From Tieghemiomyces parasiticus (taxonomy: Eukaryota; Kickxellomycota; Dimargaritomycetes; Dimargaritales; Dimargaritaceae), in NCBI GenBank assembly GCA_027575765.1, contig JANBPT010000523.1, positions 1-32,431 on the forward strand: DNA of 32,431 nt, written 5' to 3'. The first letter of the stretch is position 1. The number at the start of each line of letters is the position of its first letter. The translations under genes and the position numbers were made by a program. A model generated the notes under the pieces. The model had not been told where the DNA came from. It saw only the letters and a program-made list of their open reading frames with translations, and did no database searches. This document shows, in pieces, positions 17,996-27,358 of this stretch.

Positions 17996-20900
17996 ATGAA
18001 GCAGCGCTTTTCGGCCCTCGATGTGTGCGCCTCGGTCACCGACATTCGCCGTAAGGTGGTGGGCCACCGCCTACAGAATGTCTACGATGTGAACAGCAAG
18101 ACGTACCTGCTCAAGTTCGCCAAGCCCGACACCAAGGCGTTCCTGCTGGTCGAGTCTGGGATCCGCTTGCACACGACAGACTTCACGCGGGGCAAGTCTA
18201 ACACCCCGTCCAACTTCTGCATGAAGCTCCGCAAGCATCTCCGCACCAGACGTCTCACCAACGTGACCCAGTTGGGCCTGGACCGGATCGTGGACTTTGA
18301 ATTTGCTGGCGGCGACTATGTGCCCACGTATCACCTTATCACCGAATTTTATGCGGCAGGGAACGTCATTCTGACTGACGGAGACTACCGCATCCTGTCG
18401 CTGCTCCGCGTGGTCCAGCCCAGCGAGGACATCCGCATTGCTGTGGGCCAAGTCTACGATCTGGTTGCCTTTGGTCGTCCCTTCGTGCCCGTGACGGCCG
18501 ACGCCCTGTTGCATGTGCTTCAGGGCGTCAAACCCGGCGACCAACTCAAAAAGACCCTGGCCGCACGAACCGTCTACGGGCCGCAGCTGGCCGAACACGC
18601 CATTCTGTCGGCTGGCCTGATTCCGAATGCCAAGGTTGGGGCCGTGCCGGGCCTCCTGGACCCCGATGGCGCGACGTTCCAGGCGCTGCTCCGGCAGCTC
18701 GAGGCGGCCGACCAGTGGATCCGGGACTGCATGACTACGCCCCAGCCTGGCTATATCCTGACGGCACCGGCGCCTGAGCGGCCGGCCTCGACCGCCAATC
18801 ACGGTGACGAGCCTGAGGCTAGCACCGCCGGTGAGGTGTTTGTCGAATTTCACCCTTTTCTCTTTGCCCAGTTCCAGGACAAGCCTATCAAGCGTTTTGA
18901 CCACTTTGATCAGGCTGTCGATCAGTTTTTCTCCTTGATTGAAACCCAGAAGGCCGAGGTCGGGGTCCGGGCCCAGGAGACCAACGCGGTTAAGAAACTC
19001 GCCGCGATCCGTCGTGAGCACGAGGGCCGTATCGCCGGCCTAGAGCGGGCCCAGCAGGTGAACGTCACCAAAGCGTCCCTCCTGCATGAACACCGCGAAC
19101 TGGTGGACCTCGCCATCACGGCCATTCGCAATGCCGTGGCTGGCGGGCTGAGCTGGAAAGACATTGACGACCTACTAGCCACTCAGCGCGCACAGGGCAA
19201 CCCGGTGGCCGCCCTGGTCCACGGGCTCAAACTCCAGAGCAATCAGGTCACCCTGGCCCTGCGGCCGGCGGATGTACCCGATGGGGAGGATGAGGACGGT
19301 AGCAGCGCCGACGATCTGTTCGCCAGCGACAGCGACGAAGAGGCCCAGGCACCCCCCCGGAAAACGACAAGGGCCAGTGCCGCGCCGCCCTCGGCAGTGG
19401 CCCCTGTTCTCGTGGATGTGGACATTTACCAGTCTGCCTTCGCCAACGCCCAAACCTACTTTGACGTCAAGAAGCGGTCAGCAGTCAAACACGAGAAGAC
19501 CGTGGCGGTTTCGACCAAGGCCATGCGTAACGCCGAGCGCACGATTCAGGGCAATCTAAAGGAGCACCGTACCACCGTGACCATCAACAAGATGCGCAAG
19601 CCGTACTGGTTCGAGCGGTTCCTGTGGTGCATCACATCGGACGGCCATCTGGTCCTGGCTGGGCGCGACATGCAGCAAAACGAGCTCTTGGTGCAGAAAC
19701 ACCTGGGTAAGGATGACCTTTACGTCCACGCTGACCTGCACGGCGCTGCATCGGTGGTGATCAAGAACCCCGGCCCTGGCGAGGTCCCGCCCAGTACTCT
19801 GCTCCAAGCCGGCGTCATGTCTGTATGCCAGAGCAAAGCCTGGGAGGCCAAGATCGTGACCAGCGCCTGGTGGGTCCGCGCCCACCAAGTGTCCAAGAGC
19901 GCCCCCACGGGTGAGTACCTCACCACGGGCAGCTTCATGATCCGTGGCCGTAAGAATTTCTTGCCCCCGGCCCAGCTCGTGTACGGATTCGGCTTCTTAT
20001 TCCGCCTGGAGGAATCGTGTATCGGCAAGCACCTGGCCGAGCACCGCCGCCACCGGGCCGAGGACGAAGCCGACGGGCCTGTGGTTAAGGAGCCCCACCT
20101 CGAGACCGATCCGGCCGACGTGACGGAAGAATTCGAGCGGGCTCGCTCTAAGTACAACCTTGACGAACTGAACGCGTCGGAAACGGAAGTGATCGACGCC
20201 CCCGCACCGGCGGCACCCAAAGCCGCCAAGGGAGATGCGGCCGACGGCGCCGGCGCCAGCGGTAAACGTGCTCTCACGGCCAAAGAGAAACGTGACCGGC
20301 GCAAGAAAAAGGACACCGTGGAGCCAACGCCCGCGGCGGACCAGGTCGCCGAGGATCTGCGACAAATCACCATCAATGAGCCACCTGCGGCAAAGTCGGG
20401 CCCTGACAATGGCAGTGTCCCGAGTCTGATCAAGAACCCCCACCTGCGTGGCAAAAAGGGCAAACTCAAGAAGATCAAAAAGAAGTACGCCGACCAGGAC
20501 GAGGAGGACCGGGCGCGTATGATGGAACGGATTGGTGCGGCGGTTCCGCCGCCGCCCCCAACAGCGACAGTTTCGGAGACCGCCACGTCGTCAATCGCCG
20601 CCTCTACTGAGGGAGACGGACCGGAAGCAGCTGGGCAACCCGAATCCAATCCTAACCTGCCGGGAATTACCTCACCAGATACCCCAGCGGACGTCGACAA
20701 TGGTGAATCGGACTCGGAGGACCACCAGGCCGGCAAGTCGGGCGTCGCCACCGCTAGCCTTGGGGCCACGGACGCGGCGGAGGAAGAAGAGATCCGGCAA
20801 CTCCTGCTCGAGGAAAACATTGTGCCGATCGATCCCGAGGACAACGTATCCCTCCTCGACACCCTCACCGCCACCCCTTTCCCCGACGACATTTTGCTTT

Positions 20901-21178
20901 CGGCCGTACCCGTGTGCGCCCCCTACAGCGCCCTCCAACGGTACAAATACAAGGTTAAATTGACCCCAGGGGCCCTTAAGAAGGGTAAGGCGTGTAAATC
21001 GGCCCTGGCCGTGTTTCTCAACCAGTCCGAGGCCACTCCGCTGGAGAAAACTCTCATCAAGAACGTACCTGACGCCGACCTGATCGCGCAGATGCTAGGC
21101 AAGGTAAAGGTGTCGGCCCCCAATTTCGACGCGGCCAAGAAATCGGCCAAGAAGGGCAAGAAGGGCGGTGGTAAGTGA
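17996..21178 (+). CDS. RQC2: Ribosome quality control subunit 2 (Rqc2/NEMF/Tae2 family)
   Basis: This encodes 1060 residues in one exon. Rqc2 binds the 60S subunit carrying a stalled peptidyl-tRNA, recruits the Ltn1 ubiquitin ligase and elongates the peptide with C-terminal tails. The order is complete. NFACT-N (from residue 1) has Asp9 in FSALDVCASV and the Asp96-Arg97 pair of LGLDRIVDFEF; these match residues needed for tailing in yeast. A coiled-coil middle region (about 310-400) is followed by an acidic patch (430-450). NFACT-R (about 535-670) contains KDDLYVHADLHGAASVVIKNP, AWWVRAHQVSKSAPTGEYL and GRKNFLPP. A long charged linker carries the basic run KKGKLKKIKKKYADQDEEDR (820-839). NFACT-C (about 965-1045) holds VCAPYSALQRYKYKVKLTPG. 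It ends in a Lys-rich tail. It converges on UTP3, 222 bp away. Confidence 0.97.
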   Translation: MKQRFSALDVCASVTDIRRKVVGHRLQNVYDVNSKTYLLKFAKPDTKAFLLVESGIRLHTTDFTRGKSNTPSNFCMKLRKHLRTRRLTNVTQLGLDRIVDFEFAGGDYVPTYHLITEFYAAGNVILTDGDYRILSLLRVVQPSEDIRIAVGQVYDLVAFGRPFVPVTADALLHVLQGVKPGDQLKKTLAARTVYGPQLAEHAILSAGLIPNAKVGAVPGLLDPDGATFQALLRQLEAADQWIRDCMTTPQPGYILTAPAPERPASTANHGDEPEASTAGEVFVEFHPFLFAQFQDKPIKRFDHFDQAVDQFFSLIETQKAEVGVRAQETNAVKKLAAIRREHEGRIAGLERAQQVNVTKASLLHEHRELVDLAITAIRNAVAGGLSWKDIDDLLATQRAQGNPVAALVHGLKLQSNQVTLALRPADVPDGEDEDGSSADDLFASDSDEEAQAPPRKTTRASAAPPSAVAPVLVDVDIYQSAFANAQTYFDVKKRSAVKHEKTVAVSTKAMRNAERTIQGNLKEHRTTVTINKMRKPYWFERFLWCITSDGHLVLAGRDMQQNELLVQKHLGKDDLYVHADLHGAASVVIKNPGPGEVPPSTLLQAGVMSVCQSKAWEAKIVTSAWWVRAHQVSKSAPTGEYLTTGSFMIRGRKNFLPPAQLVYGFGFLFRLEESCIGKHLAEHRRHRAEDEADGPVVKEPHLETDPADVTEEFERARSKYNLDELNASETEVIDAPAPAAPKAAKGDAADGAGASGKRALTAKEKRDRRKKKDTVEPTPAADQVAEDLRQITINEPPAAKSGPDNGSVPSLIKNPHLRGKKGKLKKIKKKYADQDEEDRARMMERIGAAVPPPPPTATVSETATSSIAASTEGDGPEAAGQPESNPNLPGITSPDTPADVDNGESDSEDHQAGKSGVATASLGATDAAEEEEIRQLLLEENIVPIDPEDNVSLLDTLTATPFPDDILLSAVPVCAPYSALQRYKYKVKLTPGALKKGKACKSALAVFLNQSEATPLEKTLIKNVPDADLIAQMLGKVKVSAPNFDAAKKSAKKGKKGGGK

Positions 21179-21242
21179 GTCACCTTTTGTATTTGACCTC
21201 AGGCGGCTGCTTGGTAAGCTCCGATGGCGCGCCAACGGCCGC

Positions 21243-21248
21243 AATAAA
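21243..21248 (+). terminator. Poly(A) signal AATAAA of RQC2
   Basis: AATAAA 65 nt after the RQC2 stop. It lies only 22 bp from the opposite-strand signal of UTP3, so the two 3' ends probably abut or overlap. Confidence 0.6.
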
Positions 21249-21270
21249 CCTGCTGATTAAAACCCCTCGC

Positions 21271-21276
21271 TTTATT
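21271..21276 (-). terminator. Poly(A) signal AATAAA of UTP3
   Basis: AATAAA on the minus strand, 125 nt after the UTP3 stop codon, facing the RQC2 signal. Confidence 0.6.
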
Positions 21277-21400
21277 CGAATAGTAGTTGGTATCTATGGA
21301 TGGCGTTGGAGGGAGCTTGTGAACCCGGGACAGCTTAAGACACAGACCGTGCCCGTCAGCGGTTAAGCACACACCGACTAATGACGGGAACCACCCTGCT

Positions 21401-23750
21401 CTATAGTTTGACACCCCGGGTGAGGTTGGCCCGAATACCCGTGGCCTCTCCCCCGTAGCTGGATGTAGGCACGGTGGCCACCTTACGGAAGTTACGAAGC
21501 TTCTTCTTGGCACGTTCAAACTGGTTACGCCGGTGGACACGCGGGTTACGGGTATCCGACTGCCGTTTAGGGGTGAGGCCTTGGTTCTTGAGGATCTGAC
21601 GGGTGGCCAGGCGACGCTCCCCGGGAGCCAGACGGTACTCGCCCGGGTGGGGCGTCGAGAACTGGGAGGCCGACTTTTTGGACCCAGGGGTGGCAGCCCG
21701 CCGCCGGCGCGCCTGGTCCTTACTACCGGCCAGCCCGGCCATGACATCGGTGAAGGCCTCGTCATCGTCATTGTCGGCGATGGAGCGAAGAGCGGTGGTA
21801 GGTTCGGGCTGCTCGTCCATGGGATGCGGTACACCGTTCAACCGACTACCAGCGTGGGGCTCGTTCGGATCCCTATAGGGTAGGTCCATATCGCCACTCA
21901 GTTTGAGACGCTTATCGGCCCGCTTCTTGGACTTTGAGTTACTGTCGGTGCCGTGGTCTTCTACATCCTCGCCGAGGGATGTCAAAGCGTGGTGGCGGAT
22001 ATCCTTACGCCGCTGGGACTTGTCGGCGTGGTCGTCCTCATCCAGGTAGGATAGATCACCCAGGTCGGTGTCAGTCGTCTTGCGTTTCGAGAGGGCGGAT
22101 TTAAGTTGAGCCTTGACCTGTTGGTCGAGCAGCGCAGCTGTTTTCAGGGCGGCAGCGGCTGCGGGTTTCTTGCCCGTGAGTTCCCGCTGGATGTCGGCCA
22201 GGGACGGCTCGTAAGCGATCGGGGCTGTCGCGGCGACGGCTTGTAGTCTGCTCCTCTTGGTGCGAGAGGCCGAAGGCTTGACGCGGCGGCTGCGGATGGC
22301 GGCAGCCTTGCTCTTAGCCGGGCTGGCCTTCACTTCTTCCTGTTCACTCTCGTCATCCAGGTCCATTACTTCGGACTCGTCATCATCGTCGCTTTCACTT
22401 CCCGCCGCCTCGCCATTCTCCAGGGCCACCACACGGGCCTCAAACTCCGCGATCTGGGGGCCCACGGCCTCTCGCACAGCGCGCAACTTGGCCATCAACT
22501 TACGCAGATGTACGAGGGTCGCCACGACCGGGTGCTGGCGCAGCTTGGCCACGCTTAGACCGCCGCGGGCCTTGAGAGCCAAAAAGAAAGCAATGTTGGT
22601 GAGGTAGGACATGGTAACCTGATACTCGCCGTCCAATAGACTGAGGACGGGGTGGATGGTCGGATCGGTCAGGTTCTGGGCGCGAGCACGACGCAGCCAC
22701 TGGCCCTGGTTGTCCTGGGCGGAAACTTGGGCTTTCTTGAACTCGGCGAGCAGCTCGAGAATCTCTGGCGCGGTCTCCTGCAGGATCTGGATTTTCTCAG
22801 TGGCGGGTAGGCTTTCCAATTGACGGCGTCGGGTGGCGTCCATATGGATTACGTCGGCCTCCACCGCCGTAGTGTCGTCGACATTGTCGTCGCCGTCAGA
22901 GAGACCCGCAGCAGAGGCAAAGGAGGCCTTGCTACGCTGGTGCATCCGCTCCCGTAGGGGGATCGTCAGGTTGGAGTCCACGGCCGCGTCCTCATTATCG
23001 TCACTGTCGAAAAAGTCGCCCTCATCGACACCCTTGAGACGGAGCTTCTGGAGACGCAGAGCCTCCTCCTCTTCGTCCTGACGCGCCGCAGCATCATCAG
23101 CGGCGAGTACATCCTTATCGGTATGGTAGTAGGACCTTTTACGGCGACCCCAGCCTTCCTGTTGCACGTCCTCTGGTAATGGGATGAGAGGGAGGGTAGA
23201 AATTGTCGAACATGATGGTTATGGGTTCGAGGGACAAAACGGTTAGGCTGTAGTCCGGACGAAGCATTGATGTCCCACGTATACTACAGAAAGTCCGTTT
23301 CGCACCCGACGGCGTAGCGTTTCACTTACCTTGCTCGTTGTCAAAGAGGTCGTCGTCGGACATGTTGGTGGCCCCGCCGGCATGACCCTCGCTGTCGTCG
23401 TCGTCATCATCATCGAACTGGAGGCTATTGTCGGCTTCGTCGTCATCCTCGTCGTCCTCACTGCTGCTGTAGCCCCGTACCTTGAATACACCGCGTTCCG
23501 AACTGTCCAAGGTGGACTGGGCCCGGGTGGCTCCACGCCCTTTAAAAATGGGATCCTCAAGGTCGATCTTGTTACGGGCCTCGAGGAACTCGTCCTGTTC
23601 GCCAATGCCAACGTCGGTGTAGCTATGGATGGCGTTAATGGTGCTCTTGTTGCGGCGATACCGACTGGTATCATCGAGATGTGAGGCGCCAATCTCGACC
23701 TTTTCCTTCTGTCCAGGCCGGCGGAGGTACTTCTTGCTGCGACCACCCAT
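21401..23750 (-). CDS. UTP3: U3 snoRNP / SSU processome protein Utp3/Sas10, two exons
   Basis: Exon 1 is 23330-23750 and exon 2 is 21401-23172, with a 157-nt GT-AG intron (donor GTAAGTG). The splice joins a phase-1 codon and keeps one frame of 730 residues. It starts MGGRSKKYLRRPGQKEK, as expected for the family; the open frame extends further upstream but without another suitable Met context. Acidic Asp/Glu tracts occupy about 97-138. The Sas10/Utp3/C1D domain lies at about 278-367 (LPATEKIQILQETAPEILEL, then LLDGEYQVTMSYLTNIAFFL). The C-terminal Sas10 domain fills about 654-730 with GERRLATRQILKNQGLTPKR, RNPRVHRRNQFERAKKKL and SYGGEATGIRANLTRGVKL. Utp3 acts in the nucleolus in 18S rRNA maturation. 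A GAC/GAT-repeat tract (around 23394-23420) encodes the seven-Asp run. Confidence 0.95.
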
Positions 23751-24298
23751 GGTTAGAACGCGGGTGACGGTGAGATTCGGTAGTGATGGGCAAATAAGCT
23801 GCGGTGGACTAGGTAAAGTAAAGTGTACGCGCAATGGGCTAGTAAGCTGGAGGTGAATCGAAGGTAGGAGGGGGCTGGAAAGGAGGAAGCCACAACCGAA
23901 TGCCCTATGGCTGGCGCGCCGTTCATGTTTTTTTTTCTCGGCCGTGAGTTCCCCCCGGGCCTTTTGTGGGTTAGCCTTTTAGCGTGGTACCGTGGAAGCC
24001 AATAACGTGACCTACTAAATCCCTCGCCCCAGCGAGTACTCAGAAAATATCATTTGCCTAGACACCAGCCAATCAGCGGTAGAGAATCATACACTACTTT
24101 TGATGAGCACAGGCTGTGGGTTTATTACACATCGATGGGCAGAGTAGTGTAGCACTTTATCGTGGGCTCTATCGGGAATAGGAAAAGTGGAGGCCTAAAC
24201 AGCAAACTGTGGACGGATTCTGGCTTTGGGCCAAATCGATTGGACTGCCGACGGTGGCTATTCAACCCAGCGAGCCCTTCCACGACCGCATCCCCCTC
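23751..24298. other. Intergenic region upstream of UTP3
   Basis: 548 bp between the UTP3 start and the 3' end of the NmrA-like gene. It holds a T-rich tract near 23928-23938 and the 3' UTR of the downstream gene. No gene or clear TATA box was seen. Confidence 0.45.
24121..24126 (-). terminator. Poly(A) signal AATAAA of the NmrA-like gene
   Basis: AATAAA on the minus strand about 173 nt after the stop codon of the gene at 24299-25471. Confidence 0.45.
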
Positions 24299-25471
24299 TC
24301 AGTGCTTGGGCTTGAAGTCGTTGCCGTTAAACTTCCAAAACGCCGCAGCACCCGACGGCTTGCGGTCCAGGGCGTGCTGGAGGTCCGGGATGACCTTGGC
24401 CATACGGCCGGGGATGACCAGCTCCTCATACAGCTCGACAAGGCATGCCGCCTCGGCGTCGCGGAGCAGGCCCTTCTGCATCAGGTAGCTGCGCATGTCA
24501 TCGAGCTTAATCACGCGGAAGTCGTAGTGGATACCCAGAGCATGGCTGGCTTCCTCGGCAAGACGCGAGCCGGTCAGACTTTTGGGGCCAGTGAAGTTGA
24601 TGATGCGATGCTTGTCCTTGTCGCCGTCGCCACAACCGCAATCCGCATGGTGAAACCCGGTAGAGCCCGTCTCGTATCCTGGGAACGTGGCGGCGCTCTG
24701 GTGACCAGTGGGTTGGCCGAGAGCCCAACTGGGAGGCAGTGCCTCGTTGTGGTGCGACGGCGGATGGAGGTTACGATAGATCAGATTGACCAGTCCTTCG
24801 GTCACGTCCATCATGGTGACGGGCACAAACTCTTGGTCGGTGACAGGCAAGGTGATGGCCTGGTCGTCACGAATCACATCCTGAAACAGGTACAGGTGTT
24901 CCATGGGTAGGCTGGCGCGGATGATCTGGCCGCAGCCCACGTAGCGACCCCCTTCGGCAAAGCCGATGTCGCCAACGGTGAACTTCCGCGTTGATTTCAT
25001 ACACTTAACAAAGGCACGCTCCGTGGCGGCGATCTGGGCAAGATGGGGGCCCTTTGCTTGGTCGACGTTCACGTAGGATACAAGGCTAGCGCAATGGACG
25101 TGATTCTGACGCATTGACTCGAGGACGGCGCGGACACTGGGGGGCACGTCTTTATGGCGGCTATCCTGGTTGCCGTCCCCATCGCCAAGGTACTGCTCGT
25201 GGTGGATCGGGGTGGGTACGATGACCACGGCGTCAGCTTCTTTGCAGTAATGGTCAAGTTTGTCAGTACGGTTCTCGTCGTAGGAAAACACCTCGACATT
25301 CGGCTCGTTCTTCAGCCACTGGGTGTACTGGCGGTTCTCGTCGATGACGCCAGCGTAGATACGGCGGACGTGCTGACGGCCTGCGCCATTGTTGAGGCCG
25401 GCCACGAAGGCGTAGCCCAGCCAGTCGTCGCAACCAGTGACGCACAGGGTGATCTTCGTGTCGGGGTTCAT
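24299..25471 (-). CDS. NmrA-like NAD(P)-binding Rossmann protein (atypical SDR)
   Basis: This encodes 390 residues in one exon. The N-terminus has the beta-strand and turn of an atypical short-chain dehydrogenase, ITLCVTGCDDWLGYAF. The usual TGxxGxxG glycine motif is reduced to TG-CDDW-LG (12-19), losing the middle glycine. ADAVVIVPTP (79-88) matches the second strand-turn of NmrA/HSCARG proteins. The C-terminal half has FTGPKSLTGSRLAEEASHALG and a Y-DFRVIKLDDMRSYL segment typical of this family. An insert of about 55 residues (233-287) is rich in His, Gly and Cys (GFHHADCGCGDGDKDK). No Tyr-x-x-x-Lys catalytic pair stands out, so a redox-sensing or regulatory role is more likely than catalysis. 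The substrate is unknown. A TATA box lies 134 bp upstream. Confidence 0.8.
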   Translation of the reverse strand: MNPDTKITLCVTGCDDWLGYAFVAGLNNGAGRQHVRRIYAGVIDENRQYTQWLKNEPNVEVFSYDENRTDKLDHYCKEADAVVIVPTPIHHEQYLGDGDGNQDSRHKDVPPSVRAVLESMRQNHVHCASLVSYVNVDQAKGPHLAQIAATERAFVKCMKSTRKFTVGDIGFAEGGRYVGCGQIIRASLPMEHLYLFQDVIRDDQAITLPVTDQEFVPVTMMDVTEGLVNLIYRNLHPPSHHNEALPPSWALGQPTGHQSAATFPGYETGSTGFHHADCGCGDGDKDKHRIINFTGPKSLTGSRLAEEASHALGIHYDFRVIKLDDMRSYLMQKGLLRDAEAACLVELYEELVIPGRMAKVIPDLQHALDRKPSGAAAFWKFNGNDFKPKH

Positions 25472-25604
25472 GGTGCTGGTTTACAGTTGTAGAATAAAAG
25501 AAAGGGGGTGGAAAGTATGGCGGTGGATTTGGACGACGAAAGTAACGAGGGCAGGTGTCTGGATATTATCTACATTTAGCTGAACAGGGCGGACCGGGCG
25601 GGTC

Positions 25605-25611
25605 ATTTATA
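25605..25611 (-). promoter_or_regulatory. TATA box of the NmrA-like gene
   Basis: TATAAAT on the minus strand, 134 bp upstream of the ATG at 25471, in a GC-rich setting. Confidence 0.5.
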
Positions 25612-26300
25612 CCCAAGGTGGTGGTTGTCACCGACCTCACCCCATTTCCATCGGTCTGTGGAGGCCCTGGCGAACGTGACGGCCGTGATAGAGGGTGGCC
25701 ATCTTTAAACTTTTACGGATGACTAACCTAGGATCCGTGATAAACGGAATGGCGATACTCCGTCGTGGCTACAATTAAATCAACACCACTGGTCACACAC
25801 GATGGGTATCTATCGAAGCATGCGAGCAACACCAACACACAGGAGCGAGGCCCCAGCATCGGCTTTAGGCCAATGTGGGTATAGGTGTCTGACCCCTCAT
25901 TGGAAGGGATGGAGTTAGCTCCCCCCTCCAAAAAAAAACCTGTCGCACGACAAGCGTGGACCCGCAGGTTGAGGGCGGCCGGTCAGAGGTACGTCGGCTC
26001 GATAATCCACGAGTCTATTAAAAGTCGAGGGTATCGAAGTTATCATTTATGGCTATTTATGGATGCGTTTGTTTAGGGGAAGAGGAGGGTACGGCCGGAA
26101 GAGCATCAACCAGAGCCCAAAGGCCAACTGAGAGGATCAGGCTACTACATAAAACACAAATGAAACACATACACGCAAAAAAAAACTTGAAAGTGCTAAG
26201 GAAGCATGCCCCCTGAGACAAGAGACGATCGTAAAAGAGAGTACGCAGAGGGAGGCGTCGCGGCAGTATGAGAGGTAGACGGACGGGAGGGCGGTAAGCC
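25612..26300. other. Intergenic region upstream of the NmrA-like gene
   Basis: No gene recognised. Two A-rich runs occur (about 25930-25937 and 26177-26186). The right end is the 3' UTR of GNA1. Confidence 0.45.
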
Positions 26301-27358
26301 CTACAGGTTGGTCTTCGGGGTAGGCTGGTCAAAGTACTCGGTCATCTGGACGTCTTTGAGGACTAAGCCGCACTTCTTGTAGAATTCAACGTTCTTCTCG
26401 TGGCAGTTAAGGATGACTTTGTAGCAGCCAATTTCGCGGGCGACGTGTTTGAGTTGGTGAATCATATGCATCCCCAGCCGCTTGCCGCGTTCGGTAGACG
26501 ACACGACAATATCTTCAATGTGACCAATCTAGGTGGGCGAGGTGGTGAAAAGGAGCATAATAATGATGATACAACGAATGGTGGTTAGGTTGGAGGTCTA
26601 TATCAATTCCAGACTGCCTGTCTGTCTGTATGACGTGCCAACGGCAACCAAGGCGTCGATATTGCACTCTCCAGCCTCTAGCCCTGTTTCTCTTCAATCC
26701 ATCTCCGAACCACGGACCTGCAAGCTCCATCATCACAGGACCGCGTATGGAAAAAGAGAGGACTTACCTTGCCGCAGTTCCGGATGAACTTGCGCTCCTG
26801 CACGAGCGTACCACAGGCGACGATGGCCGAGCGCTCTTTATCTTCAATCACGACCACATAGTTGGCCTTCTGGTCCAGCATGGTCGCAAAGGTTTCTAAG
26901 TGGCGAGGACAGAGGAGGAGCGGTAAAATTTAGGGTGGTTAGAGTTGGCTCTGGACCTGGCTTACTGGGCACCCATCCTGCCTACAAGATTTCCAGGGCC
27001 CGGGGCGTTGGAATCTCCAACAGGTCAACATAGGTGGAGCCATGGCTACGCGGGATCGAACAGGTTACCCAAGCTTTAGTGTCCTACCTTTAAACAACTC
27101 GAGGCTGACATCGCCAGTGACAGTAAGCTGGGCCAGGCAGTCAAAGAATCCCTTGGCAAAGTCGTCCTCACTCAGCGGGCGGATGATGTAGTGGGTAGGC
27201 AGCAGTGCCTGGACCTCGGGAGAGATCAGGTCGGCGGAGAAGAGTGGCCGGGGCACCACGGCGTTAGCCACCTTGAGCTTAGCCAGACCGTTGGAGGCCT
27301 CGCTCACCTGTTGGTCCACGGACGGGCTGGTCATGGGGTTGGATGACTCGGAGAGCAT
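26301..27358 (-). CDS. GNA1: Glucosamine-6-phosphate N-acetyltransferase, three exons
   Basis: Exons are 27088-27358, 26768-26895 and 26301-26528, with GT-AG introns of 192 and 239 nt. The product is 208 residues. It acetylates glucosamine-6-phosphate with acetyl-CoA on the way to UDP-GlcNAc, the precursor of chitin and N-glycans. The GNAT fold is complete. YIIRPLSEDDFAKGFFDCLAQL (57-78) is followed by VVVIEDKERSAIVACGTLVQERKFIRNCG (104-132) and GHIEDIVV (135-142). The acetyl-CoA loop RGKRLG is at 147-152, and GCYKVILNC at 167-175. EFYKKCG has Tyr183, equivalent to the conserved active-site Tyr, and QMTEYF follows. The first in-frame ATG was used; the next (27334) would give 200 residues. The frame is open further upstream, but only with a TTG. 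The yeast enzyme is about 159 residues, so the N-terminus is extended by about 45 residues. Confidence 0.95.

Noticed and set aside
18071..20892. Minus-strand open frames of 316 and 390 codons inside RQC2
   Set aside because: They are antisense shadows of a GC-rich gene with a complete domain set; no family motif is visible in either.
27038..27064. B-box-like word GTTCGATCCC within GNA1 intron 1 on the minus strand
   Set aside because: No T stem, anticodon arm or acceptor stem can be drawn around it.
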